A stretch of DNA of 64,000 nucleotides. It comes from Devosia submarina (GTDB taxonomy: Bacteria > Pseudomonadota > Alphaproteobacteria > Rhizobiales > Devosiaceae). Positions 41,586 to 49,759 of the stretch are shown here, in pieces. The stretch is taken from NCBI RefSeq assembly GCF_003056345.1, contig NZ_PYWB01000004.1, positions 267,446 through 331,445 of the forward strand. The letters run 5' to 3'. A program made the translations under genes and the position numbers. The stretch's first letter is position 1. Each line of letters opens with the position of its first letter. The notes below the pieces were generated by a model. That model was not told where the DNA came from. It ran no database searches and saw nothing but the letters and a program-made list of their open reading frames with translations.

Positions 41586-42075
41586 AGTTATTTTCGGTCG
41601 CTTCGGCAAACCGATTGATGATCAGCCACAAAGCCTGAAGGCTGGATTGCCGGTGAGTGCAACAGCAGTGGCTTCCCCGAACCTCTTTCACCACATAGCG
41701 GCGCTTGATTGCCGCTCCGCACTAGATAGGTTTGAACAAGCCGTAAGCGAGCGCCTGTTTGCGGCCATCCCCCTTGCGAACGCTCTCAAGCGCGACTCAT
41801 GGGCATGGTACGACTTCCAAGACCTGCTCAAAGATCATGGTTTGAAGGCGCCCATAGACGCGGACTTACCGGATGCGCTGTACCATGTGATCCGGTGGAC
41901 GATGCGTGACATCAAAGGTTGGTCTGACAATATGAGCCGCGAATGCTGTTCGGACATCCAGTTTCGCCAATCGCTTATACTGTCTGAGCCAGAAGATCAC
42001 GACGAACTCACCTCAGCGGACATCGCCCATATTCTCGAATGGGCACGTTTCTTCCGCCGCAAGAAAAGCGACTAG
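41578..42075 (+). CDS. Hypothetical protein in the replication-like module
   Basis: A 165-residue protein of unknown family: an N-terminal variable stretch, then amphipathic helices (RSALDRFEQAVSERLFAAIP), a tryptophan-rich part (DSWAWYDFQDLLKDHG) and an acidic tail ending in FFRRKKSD. It starts at the ATG at 41578, after GAGAGGGG, inside the end of the HTH gene, so the two are probably co-translated. Confidence 0.6.
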   Translation: MGEVIFGRFGKPIDDQPQSLKAGLPVSATAVASPNLFHHIAALDCRSALDRFEQAVSERLFAAIPLANALKRDSWAWYDFQDLLKDHGLKAPIDADLPDALYHVIRWTMRDIKGWSDNMSRECCSDIQFRQSLILSEPEDHDELTSADIAHILEWARFFRRKKSD

Positions 42076-42226
42076 GCTCAACTAGGCAACGGCGGGGCAA
42101 CCTACCGCTCCCCGCTCCCCGCTTCCCAATTCACCTGTGAAACTAACCAGCCGCTTCATTGCGGCATCGAGAGCGGCTGCCCTTTACTCCTCGGGTAAAC
42201 GGCAGGGCCGCGACTGGAGACAACAA

Positions 42227-43075
42227 ATGCCACCAAAACGATATGCCGTTCCACCTCCCCCAGACTTTGAGTCCATCGAGGATGCCGCCGACCACGCTGC
42301 GATTATCATCAATGCGCTGCGTCGGCTGGCTTCGACCGAAGCGAACAGCCTTGCGGATAAACTCTTCGCCTGTGTTGATTACCAACCATGCGGCTCCGAA
42401 GCGTGCCCAGTATGCGTGCGCTCGTTTCGCAAGCGACTCCACTCAGGAGGGGTGAAAGCCGCACCTATCGGTGCTGGTTTCCTTGCCATGTCGCTCATCC
42501 CTGCTACTTGCCGGGTAGAAGTTGGGCAACTCTCAGCCGTTGACCTGAAAACATGGGTGACGAGCCGCCAGCGGGCTATCGCCCGCGCCCTGCCTGCCGA
42601 GGCCATGTTCTTCGGCGGCGTGGACATATCGTTGAACACCTTCAACAACGCCGATCCGCACTGGTGCAAGCACCTTTACGGATACGTGATCCTGCCGCCA
42701 GCCTTCGACATTTTTAAGCGGTCTGTCCGTGATGGGATTCGGTCGGCGCTAAAGCGCCACTGCCCCCTGCATAATGGCGCATCGCGTTCACTGTTGTTGA
42801 GTGCGCGTGACCGCGCAACGTTCAATGCCAAGCTCCTGTATGCCTACAAGGCGAGGTTCTACCGGCGCTCGCAATACGGCGAAGTGAAGTGGAAGACCGG
42901 CAAGCGTTCTACGAACGTCGATGGTCAGTCGCTTCGTAGCGCCGAGGTCGCGGAACTGGCGCTGTTCCTTGACCGGTTTCCACTTGGCTCCCGGCTCATA
43001 CTGAAGGGTTTGCGCCGCCGTGGCCTACGTGGCGGCACTGGCCAATTCACCCTTGTTCGCGAGGTGAACTGGTGA
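42227..43075 (+). CDS. Rep-like replication protein with zinc-binding cysteines
   Basis: A 282-residue protein. Residues 55-63 hold C-x4-C-P-x-C (CGSEACPVC) followed by basic residues (RSFRKRL), a pattern seen at the N-terminus of plasmid and phage Rep proteins. Residues around 140 (DPHWCKHLYGYVI) resemble a HUH-type metal site but not exactly; basic C-terminal segments (KRHC, RRRGLRGG) could bind DNA. The context between an excisionase-like HTH and a DUF927 helicase supports replication initiation. A rolling-circle nuclease is possible but not shown. The ATG at 42227 follows GGAGA; a GTG 30 codons upstream is an alternative. Confidence 0.55.
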   Translation: MPPKRYAVPPPPDFESIEDAADHAAIIINALRRLASTEANSLADKLFACVDYQPCGSEACPVCVRSFRKRLHSGGVKAAPIGAGFLAMSLIPATCRVEVGQLSAVDLKTWVTSRQRAIARALPAEAMFFGGVDISLNTFNNADPHWCKHLYGYVILPPAFDIFKRSVRDGIRSALKRHCPLHNGASRSLLLSARDRATFNAKLLYAYKARFYRRSQYGEVKWKTGKRSTNVDGQSLRSAEVAELALFLDRFPLGSRLILKGLRRRGLRGGTGQFTLVREVNW

Positions 43076-43326
43076 TGGTCCATCATTTTTCTAGTCGTCA
43101 CCAAACTTGGGTGAAAATGGCCGCGATGCGCCTAGGGGCCATGTTGGCGGTGTCGGTGGCCGTGTTGATGGCGTCGGGAGGGCTGTTGGCAAATGCCTCG
43201 TGCAACACTGCAAAGCTTACATCAACATGCAAACACCAGTTCGAAATCAGCGGGGGGAAGGGTGGGAACGTGGGTAATCCGCAACTCGCAGTGCCCACGC
43301 TTGGAGGTAATCATGTCTCAGCCTAA
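43072..43326 (+). CDS. Small protein with signal-peptide-like N-terminus (uncertain)
   Basis: An 84-residue ORF whose ATG overlaps the Rep-like stop (TGATG), a typical coupling arrangement. A hydrophobic stretch at residues 16-42 (MRLGAMLAVSVAVLMASGGLLANAS) looks like a signal peptide; the rest has two cysteines and no known domain. Its 3' end overlaps the DUF927 start by 14 bases. It may be a real small exported protein or a chance ORF. Confidence 0.4.
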   Translation: MMVHHFSSRHQTWVKMAAMRLGAMLAVSVAVLMASGGLLANASCNTAKLTSTCKHQFEISGGKGGNVGNPQLAVPTLGGNHVSA

Positions 43327-45013
43327 GAAGTTCACACCGGACAAAATGGCGACAGGCGGCAGCGTCCGCACTAAACTATCGGACACAGCCCCAGCGGGCA
43401 TTTTGGACGCTGTCCGCGACCAGCATGGCGACCATTGGATACGCTATGGCACGTCGGACCGCGCGTTGTGGTTCTCACTCCCCGATCTCCAGCTTTCGCC
43501 TCAGTCCGTCTTCGGTCGCCTTGCAGGTCCCGGAATGGTTTTTCTAGCAACATCGACCAAAAATCGTTTCATGAATCTGATTGAAGCGCATGAAGACTAC
43601 CGCGAGGCATTGGTCGCGTCGCATCCAGGCTGGGTCGGCGGCGTGTATGTATATGGCAACGGCGAGTGTGAAGCCCAGTCCGATGATGATCGCCCTGTGA
43701 TCGTAGGCTTCGAACCAAATCGTAAGTTCGACGCCTGTGGAACTCTGAAGGGGTGGAAGCAAGGTATTCACCCGCTCGTTCGCGGGCAAACTTTTCCGAT
43801 GTTCGCGCTGGCGTACTCTTTCATTGGCCCATTGTTGCAGTTCGCCCCACCGGATCTCCATAACCCACTTGTCGAGTTCGTTGGTGACCCCGGCACGGGC
43901 AAGTCAACTTTGGGTGTCATGGCCTCGTCGGTCTGGGGTGGTAATCCCGGCAGTGATGTTGGGGGTGGTGAAAGCTGGAAGGTGACACTCAATTCACTAG
44001 ATCCGATCAGGCGGACATACAGTGATTGCCAGCTTACCCTTGACGAGGGAAACTTGCTCGGCAGCAACCCAAGCGAACGCGGTGTGCTTCTGCAGATCGC
44101 AGTGTTTGCTCTGTTCAGCACCGAAGTAAAGCGCCGCTACACTGACAATGGTTCAACAGACCATCTTCGGCACGCTACCCTGAGCACGACCAACCTGCCC
44201 GTAAGGGAACTCGTAGCAGCACGCGAGACGATTCAAGATGCAATCGAGCAGCGGATGGTCACGATCATTCCAGAAAGCAAATTCGGGGTTTTGGACAGTC
44301 TGCCGCGCGGATTTACAAACTCGAGGGCTGTGATCGAAGCTCTTCGTAGCGCCAGTGATGCTGACTACGGGGTTGCGGGTCGCGAGTTCGTCCGCCGTTT
44401 GCAGCTCTGGAATAGCCACCCGCAGAACGACCTACCGGCAAGCGTGCGCCATCGAATGAAACACTACGAAGCACATGCCCGCAGCCAGTCGGAACGCAGT
44501 CCGCCGCGGATCACAAAAACGTTCGCAATCACCTTCGCTGCCGGTTCGCTAGCGCAAAAATGTGGGCTTGTCCCCGGTACCTCTTGGGAGTTGCTCGATA
44601 CTATCCGCCGCGTTCATGAAACCGTCGCGACCGCACCAAAGGATGTTGAAAACGACGGTCTCGATTCCATCAGAAATTATGCCGCAGCAAACTGGAGCGA
44701 GATGATTTCGTTTGATGATCTGGCGGAGGCAATACCAGAACGCGAGTTTGAGGCAACCCCCGGCTTTTGGCGTCAGACTGATGGCGAAACCGAACTGCTG
44801 ATCCCGTCTAGTCGCTTGCAGGCAGCGTTCCCCGAATACCGCGCGATGATGCAATCGCTTCGAGACAGTGGTCACGCCCGAACAGAAGGCGGCAAGTTCC
44901 CCAAGCTGACTACGAAGTCTCCAAGGTGGTTATGCCCCACTGGCAGAGTCTATTGCATTCGCCTGCCTGATAGCCCCGGCCAGTTGCGCGCTTTGGGCGA
45001 TCAGAAAGACTAG
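43313..45013 (+). CDS. DUF927-type ATPase/helicase of mobile elements
   Basis: A 566-residue P-loop protein. Residues 108-130 (WVGGVYVYGNGECE) and 150-185 match the DUF927 layout; Walker A is GDPGTGKSTL at 191-200, Walker B-like LTLDEGN near 245, and a sensor-like segment (RHATLSTTNLPVREL) follows. DUF927 proteins are helicase or primase-helicase parts of plasmids, satellites and integrated elements. The ATG at 43313 has a strong GGAGG at seven bases. Together with the Rep-like and HTH genes it forms a replication module, suggesting the element can exist as an episome. Confidence 0.8.
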   Translation: MSQPKKFTPDKMATGGSVRTKLSDTAPAGILDAVRDQHGDHWIRYGTSDRALWFSLPDLQLSPQSVFGRLAGPGMVFLATSTKNRFMNLIEAHEDYREALVASHPGWVGGVYVYGNGECEAQSDDDRPVIVGFEPNRKFDACGTLKGWKQGIHPLVRGQTFPMFALAYSFIGPLLQFAPPDLHNPLVEFVGDPGTGKSTLGVMASSVWGGNPGSDVGGGESWKVTLNSLDPIRRTYSDCQLTLDEGNLLGSNPSERGVLLQIAVFALFSTEVKRRYTDNGSTDHLRHATLSTTNLPVRELVAARETIQDAIEQRMVTIIPESKFGVLDSLPRGFTNSRAVIEALRSASDADYGVAGREFVRRLQLWNSHPQNDLPASVRHRMKHYEAHARSQSERSPPRITKTFAITFAAGSLAQKCGLVPGTSWELLDTIRRVHETVATAPKDVENDGLDSIRNYAAANWSEMISFDDLAEAIPEREFEATPGFWRQTDGETELLIPSSRLQAAFPEYRAMMQSLRDSGHARTEGGKFPKLTTKSPRWLCPTGRVYCIRLPDSPGQLRALGDQKD

Positions 45014-45087
45014 ACCAGCGGGCAGGCCCACGCTTGACCTCCACTATTGACCCCGTGCCACCATTTGCCGATGGCACGGGGTTACAC

Positions 45088-46119
45088 ATGAATCGAACAT
45101 CAGCTTGGAATCACTTCGAGGCGGTCACCCGCCCCGCATTGGCGGTCGCGCCGCCCAGCTATCTAGCAGACATACGGGCCAGCTTGCTTCACAATGGTAT
45201 CCCTGTTGCTGTCCGACGACATGACACCGCATCCATCTTTAACTCTCTGGTGGGCGTGTCTGTAATGCAGGGCATTAGCGACCGAAGCGCTGCCACGTTC
45301 ACTGCTAAAAACGGACTGGTCAGCTTCTGGGACATCCAGTCGGCGCTCAATTCATCCCCGACTTGTCCGCGCTCGAAATCCTACTGGCACTATTCTCAGT
45401 GCTCCTATCGCAAGGGCAACCTTACGCCGAGCGCGTCGCAGACCAGCTTCCAGCGGTGTTCGGAACCACGTCATCTTGATCGTTGCACTGTGCCGGACCA
45501 CCCAACTCGCAAGGGTGCCCTGATCGTCGCAGCCTATTCCTTGTACTTGTTTCTTAGGGACGTCTGCGGCGGCGATTTCATTGGATGGCTGGACGACCGC
45601 CTTGCTGGTGCCGACCCCGGCTTGCACGACCCTGACAGGGCAGTGACGATGGGGACGGCGGTACTGGAAGCCCTGACCGAAGTACAAGGTATCGGTAGTA
45701 AGGTCTGGAGCATGGCGCTTGCCGACCTGCTTCTGGCTGGTGATCCGAAAAGGGAAAGATGGGTCACAACTGGGGCCGGGATGGTCGTGGTCGATAGCTT
45801 GCTGCACAACTTTTTGCATCGTACCGGCGTACTTCGGCGCTTCGCTGCTGACCACGCTTATGGAAGTCGGTGTTATGCAAAGGGTGGCTGTTCCGACCTC
45901 TTGCGTGGGTTAGCCACACGTGTGGACGCGCGCCAGTTTAACCCCGATTTTCCTGCTCACTTCCCGCGATTTATTCAGTTCGGCGTGTGGCGGCTCTGCT
46001 CGACGAGCGAGTTGAGTCATTGCAATGGCCTTCGCATCAATGACCGCGACCGCTGCCGGAACACTACCTGTCCAGCATTTCGGGACTGCGACAGGGTAGC
46101 GCTGTATGACCAGAGTTGA
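45088..46119 (+). CDS. HhH-GPD DNA glycosylase-like protein
   Basis: A 343-residue protein with the landmarks of the endonuclease III/OGG superfamily: FNSLVGVSVMQGISDRS (50-66), a helix-hairpin-helix EVQGIGSKVWSMALADLLL (198-216) and VVVDSLLHNFLHRTGVL (233-249), in which Asp236 lines up with the catalytic Asp of EndoIII. The C-terminus has four cysteines (312, 323, 328, 334) spaced C-x10-C-x4-C-x5-C, like the Fe-S loop of EndoIII but with longer spacing. No Lys precedes at the bifunctional position that I can assign. It may excise modified or damaged bases. The ATG at 45088 is chosen over a TTG at 45034. A large Cys-rich insertion (90-135) is odd. Confidence 0.6.
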   Translation: MNRTSAWNHFEAVTRPALAVAPPSYLADIRASLLHNGIPVAVRRHDTASIFNSLVGVSVMQGISDRSAATFTAKNGLVSFWDIQSALNSSPTCPRSKSYWHYSQCSYRKGNLTPSASQTSFQRCSEPRHLDRCTVPDHPTRKGALIVAAYSLYLFLRDVCGGDFIGWLDDRLAGADPGLHDPDRAVTMGTAVLEALTEVQGIGSKVWSMALADLLLAGDPKRERWVTTGAGMVVVDSLLHNFLHRTGVLRRFAADHAYGSRCYAKGGCSDLLRGLATRVDARQFNPDFPAHFPRFIQFGVWRLCSTSELSHCNGLRINDRDRCRNTTCPAFRDCDRVALYDQS

Positions 46120-46217
46120 CGCGGTAGCTATCAGCATGACCTTGGTGGGATTACAACAGATCGAATGGTGCCTCACAAAGCCAGCTACACACAGCCTCGG
46201 CGGTAGGAATGCCGCAC

Positions 46218-47018
46218 CTAACGCTTCTTTAGGCGCACCATTACGACCTTAGGTTGATCCCCCACTCGCTCGACTTCAAGAATGCCGGAAGCCTCCGCTA
46301 GGTCACTTAGTCGCGCAAAACCGTAGTTTCTAGCTTCAAAGTCGGGCGACTGCTTTGCCAAGTGAGCGCCAACTCGCGCCAGATTGGCACGACCGTCTTC
46401 GTCCGCAGAGGATTCAACTGCCTTTTCCAGCATCTGCAATGCGGCGCTATCCAGTTTGCCACCTGCAGCGCCGGACAAGATGGGCCGAAGCATCGCTGGA
46501 CTCGCCATGACGGTTGTCGCTGGTGCTGCCTTTGCTTCCTCCGCAGCCGCCGGTACTAGCGTGGCACCCTTCGTTGGTTCTCCTGCGGGGTTGGCGAGGA
46601 CATCTGTGTAGATAAACTTGTCGCAAGCGGTGATGAAGGGACGAGGGGTTTTGCGTTCGCCGAACCCGTAGACAGTCACGCCCTGCTCGCGAATACGCGA
46701 GGCCAGTCGAGCGAAGTCACTGTCGCTAGAGACAATACAAAAACCCGAGAAGCGGCCAGCATAAAGAAGGTCCATTGCATCAATTATCATTGCACCATCT
46801 GTCGCGTTCTTACCGGTGGTGTACGCGAACTGTTGTACAGGCTGGATTGAATGCTCAAGCAGGCATTCCTTCCAACCGTTCAGGTTGGGTTTCGTCCAGT
46901 CGCCGTAGATGCGTCTAACGCTGACGGTGCCATAGTTTGCTATTTCTGCCAGAAGGCCGCCGATGATCTTGGGTGAAGCGTTGTCTCCATCGATTAGGAG
47001 AGCCAGTGAATCGGTCAT
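46218..47018 (-). CDS. NYN-domain putative RNase with OST-HTH/LOTUS domain
   Basis: A 266-residue protein. The NYN (PIN-like) domain spans residues 1-145: LLIDGDNASPK with the first acidic residues, TDGAMIIDAMDLLYAG and FCIVSSDSDFARLASRIREQG with the catalytic Asp residues. After an Ala-rich linker, residues 185-262 form an OST-HTH/LOTUS RNA-binding domain (RANLARVGAHLAKQSPDFEARNYGFARLSDLAEA). Such proteins are predicted Mg-dependent RNases. It is transcribed away from the DUF3768 trio; a role in RNA turnover or defence is inferred. Confidence 0.85.
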   Translation of the reverse strand: MTDSLALLIDGDNASPKIIGGLLAEIANYGTVSVRRIYGDWTKPNLNGWKECLLEHSIQPVQQFAYTTGKNATDGAMIIDAMDLLYAGRFSGFCIVSSDSDFARLASRIREQGVTVYGFGERKTPRPFITACDKFIYTDVLANPAGEPTKGATLVPAAAEEAKAAPATTVMASPAMLRPILSGAAGGKLDSAALQMLEKAVESSADEDGRANLARVGAHLAKQSPDFEARNYGFARLSDLAEASGILEVERVGDQPKVVMVRLKKR

Positions 47019-47429
47019 AGCGCCTCAAACTGCTTTTGTCGTAGCGACGATAAACCAGCACTTCCGTGCCCTAGACAAGCCCTGAAGTTACTCAATCGCT
47101 TCGGTGATTGCCGAGAGGAGACGGAAAGTAGACGAGGTCTGATTTCTGGGGGATTTGGCACCACGGTAGCGTGGACCGTAGCTAGCCTAAATGGATTGAC
47201 TGATCTCCAGCGCTCCGGCGAAATTCCGTGAACATATACTAAGTACTTGATTTTAATATCTTTTTTCTATATGCTGACAGCGGCTCGGCATTTGGCTGGG
47301 CCGCATCATAGTAGGAAATACCATCATGTTGAGCACCATATGCGGTCAGCGACCGCGACCAAACCAGTACACCGCTAGTGAGTTGATAAAGGGGGCCAAG
47401 CGCCTCCTTTTCGTTTCAGGAGGGCGCAA
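47019..47429. other. 410-base divergent intergenic region with structured leader
   Basis: No gene seen. It contains an AT-rich stretch near 47232-47275 that could hold a promoter for the rightward genes (TTGATT at 47247 and TATATG at 47268, spacing 15, weak). Further on, GCGGTC-AGC-GACCGC at 47342-47356 forms a perfect short hairpin, and two overlapping hairpins lie just before the next start codon. Confidence 0.5.
47388..47427 (+). promoter_or_regulatory. Two mutually exclusive hairpins over the ribosome binding site
   Basis: Hairpin A: AAAGGGGGC (47388-47396) pairs with GCCTCCTTT (47402-47410) with one G-U. Hairpin B: GCGCCTCCT (47400-47408) pairs with AGGAGGGCGC (47418-47427) with one bulged G, burying the Shine-Dalgarno AGGAGGG three bases before the ATG at 47430. 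The shared strand GCCTCCT can join only one of them, so A frees and B hides the ribosome binding site. This is the layout of a translational switch. Confidence 0.5.
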
Positions 47430-48083
47430 ATGACCGCTGAAGCCCAAGTTCAAGCCGAAACCTCTTACACGCCAGCCTTGGTGATTTTTGGAAAGGACGA
47501 CACCGGTAAACCGCACGCTTCGTCATTTGCGCAACCTGATGTTGGGCTGGCGACCAAGGCGGCTGCCCTGATGGGGATGCGCCTATTGCCTGTGCAAACG
47601 GATGATCTGCGAGCACTTGCCGCCATGGTGCCAAAAGGCAAAGTCTTCGCTAGCGGCAAGGGCTTTGTGCCGTTCGTGAAAGCCGACCTGTTCGCCAAGA
47701 TCGAAGCGATTGCGCTAGCCAACGAGGCCGTAGCTGCGCCTGTGATTGAAAGCAGCTCGGACGATAGCAACGCATCAACTACCTTGGCCGCGCACGATGA
47801 ACCTGCACCTTCAGTTGTTGCTATGACACCGGCGGTTCCTCAACCCACCGGCTGGCATGACATTCAGGTTGGGTCAATCGTGTTGTCGGCTGCGGTGCCC
47901 GGCGAAATGGACTGGTTCGAGTGCCTCGTTTTGAGCGCCGAAGGCGAGGACCAGTACAAACTTCGCTACTGCGATTGGCCCAGCGAACCCGCCTTTGTGC
48001 ACCACGTGTCCAAGATCGGCTTGCTGCACCCATCACGTCAGCCCGAGCCTGCGCTTGACCCTGAACCAACACCACCCGCTTGA
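47430..48083 (+). CDS. Hypothetical protein with SH3/Tudor-like C-terminus
   Basis: A 217-residue protein. Residues 14-90 form one folded unit (ALVIFGKDDTGKPHASSFAQPD...AASGKGFVPFVK-like), followed by an acidic Ser/Ala-rich linker, then DIQVGSIVLSAAVPGEMDWFECLVLSAEGEDQYKLRYCDWP, which has the strand pattern of an SH3/Tudor-like barrel. A proline-rich tail ends it. Unknown function. It is the first of three co-oriented genes ending with a 127-residue protein, and its translation may be controlled by the leader hairpins. Confidence 0.65.
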   Translation: MTAEAQVQAETSYTPALVIFGKDDTGKPHASSFAQPDVGLATKAAALMGMRLLPVQTDDLRALAAMVPKGKVFASGKGFVPFVKADLFAKIEAIALANEAVAAPVIESSSDDSNASTTLAAHDEPAPSVVAMTPAVPQPTGWHDIQVGSIVLSAAVPGEMDWFECLVLSAEGEDQYKLRYCDWPSEPAFVHHVSKIGLLHPSRQPEPALDPEPTPPA

Positions 48084-48144
48084 ACCTACCATGCCCGAGC
48101 CTCAACAGCTCGGGCACCTCATCAGAAAACCCCAGAGGACGACC

Positions 48145-48483
48145 ATGGCGGCAGTAAACGACAATGGCGAGGCCATACGCAGCCTGAATGACTTGCTACG
48201 ACAGCGGGGCATTGGCGGCAGGGTTGTGATCACCCGAGGCGTACTTGCCTTTGGACCAGACGCGCTCAGGCAGATACAACAAGCTGTGGCAAGTTTTGAC
48301 GCCTTCACACCTGACAACGATCCATATGGTGAGCACGACTTTGGTGCGGTCGGGATTGAGGATCAAACCTTGTTCTTTAAGATCGATGCTTATGACCGCG
48401 ATCTGCGCTACCACTCGCCAGACCCCGCGGACCCTGCTGTCACTCGCCGAGTGATGACCCTGATGTTGGCTGAAGAATATTGA
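48145..48483 (+). CDS. DUF3768 family protein
   Basis: A 112-residue protein with the DUF3768 hallmarks: LRQRGIGGRVVITRGVLAFG, then FDAFTPDNDPYGEHDFGAVG and FFKIDAYDRDLRYHSPDPAD. This family is common on plasmids and integrated elements of Rhizobiales and Sphingomonadales and has no known function. The ATG at 48145 follows GAGG. It sits between two unknown genes in the same direction. Confidence 0.85.
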   Translation: MAAVNDNGEAIRSLNDLLRQRGIGGRVVITRGVLAFGPDALRQIQQAVASFDAFTPDNDPYGEHDFGAVGIEDQTLFFKIDAYDRDLRYHSPDPADPAVTRRVMTLMLAEEY

Positions 48484-48492
48484 GGCAGCGAG

Positions 48493-48876
48493 ATGGGTAA
48501 GGCACCACTACAATCGACCGGTCAACGCCGCCCCGCAGCGGCAAATCAGACTCTCATCGAACACCTGCCGCACCGGCTAGTTGTTGGCGCACCTGTGACC
48601 CGATCCATTCCAGTATTTGCCATGGGTGTTGAGAAAGGCCGGGACGAGGTTGAGCAAACCGTACTCACCAGTTTTCGAGCGTTGAAGCACGCTGTTGGTG
48701 CAAAGGCCGCCAGTGGCCTTCGCAGTGGCTGCCATGGCACTTTCAGGCTTGTTCAAAGCCGCAGCCGCTCAGGGCGCATAGCCACATATAGCGCTTGGCT
48801 TGAGTTCGCTGAAGCGAGCGATGCCAACGCTTTCTTGCAGAACTATCCCGAGCTTGCCGCTGAAGCCAACAGCTAG
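48493..48876 (+). CDS. Hypothetical protein downstream of DUF3768
   Basis: A 127-residue basic protein without signal peptide or membrane helix. It has a tract LRSGCHGTFRLVQSRSRSGRIATYSAWLEFAEASDANAF, whose last part resembles a small alpha/beta domain. No family is recognised. The start is nine bases after the DUF3768 stop, suggesting one transcript. Confidence 0.6.
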   Translation: MGKAPLQSTGQRRPAAANQTLIEHLPHRLVVGAPVTRSIPVFAMGVEKGRDEVEQTVLTSFRALKHAVGAKAASGLRSGCHGTFRLVQSRSRSGRIATYSAWLEFAEASDANAFLQNYPELAAEANS

Positions 48877-49147
48877 GCAGACGCTCTGCGAATGCACTGT
48901 TTCGCCGGAAACGAGCATTCCTCATTCGCTTCGCCAGAGCGACTCATCGGTCAAAAACCACAGCAATGCGTTGCAAGCCACAATGGTGCCGAACCTGTTC
49001 AGCTCGCTCTAACGCAATGGGAACGAGGCGTGGAAAGTCAGCGACGATGTAGTCGCCAGCATCGGGACAACCGGCGCAAGTGACGTCAGCTACCGTGCGC
49101 CCGCCCGAGTCCCGACCTTTTAGGCGACGACGTTCCATTCGCGGCGT
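48877..49147. other. Intergenic stretch with no feature seen
   Basis: Between convergent genes; small open frames only, no hairpin with T-run that I could find. Confidence 0.4.
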
Positions 49148-49654
49148 CTATAGACACGCTTGAAGGTGGCGCGTGAACACCTCCCGGGTACCGGTAAGCA
49201 TTATTTCCATAACGGGCAACGGTCGCTCCGTTCCAACATGTAGGCGCAGGCTATAACCTGCCATCATGGCTTCGATCAGTGGATCTCCGCGCTTCAACAA
49301 CGCGATCGGGGCACCCGGATAAAGACCGCCTTCCTCGATTGGTCCACTACGCTCAAATCTGTCGCGATCGATTTCAAAGATTACGTTGTGCTTATGCCCA
49401 TCAGCGGGATCAACGTTTCCAGCGAATGCTATCGATAGCCGACCATCGAATCCATCGCAGCGCACGCTAAAAGTTTCGTTTTCCGCCATCTCTGGGTCGA
49501 AATCTTGATCTTCGGGACCCAGCAAATATCCATAGCTTACGATCCCTCCGCTTTCGTTTGATTCTCCAGACCACCCGGTTTGTGCGAGTGCGGCAGATGT
49601 AAGCAAGATGCAGACCATAAAAGCGCCAAGCATGGTTGTGTGTTTCATAGCCAT
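49148..49654 (-). CDS. Secreted protein of unknown function
   Basis: A protein of about 168 residues. The N-terminus (MKHTTMLGAFMVCILLTSAALAQ) is a signal peptide with cleavage after ALA. The mature part is acidic and beta-rich (IVSYGYLLGPEDQDFDPEMAENETFSVRCDG) with two cysteines. ATGs at 49654 and 49648 are both possible after AGGAG; the longer ORF has no signal. It is divergent from the next secreted gene, and its general look is similar to the two downstream secreted proteins. Confidence 0.65.
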   Translation of the reverse strand: MAMKHTTMLGAFMVCILLTSAALAQTGWSGESNESGGIVSYGYLLGPEDQDFDPEMAENETFSVRCDGFDGRLSIAFAGNVDPADGHKHNVIFEIDRDRFERSGPIEEGGLYPGAPIALLKRGDPLIEAMMAGYSLRLHVGTERPLPVMEIMLTGTREVFTRHLQACL

Positions 49655-49759
49655 CCTACTCCTGCTCTGTCGAGAACATTGCATCATCCATTTGCCGCAT
49701 CGGCTATTGATCAGTGGCGACAATTCCTCATACTCGCATGGGTTAGAGGATAACAAGCC

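Noticed and set aside
48877..49147. Small ORFs in the gap after the DUF3768 trio
   Set aside because: They overlap one another on both strands and show no start signal or domain.
49441..49460. Possible second copy of the tRNA-Gly 3' end (attachment site)
   Set aside because: Only about 13 bases are similar, with a gap, and it lies inside a coding sequence; not enough for an attachment site.
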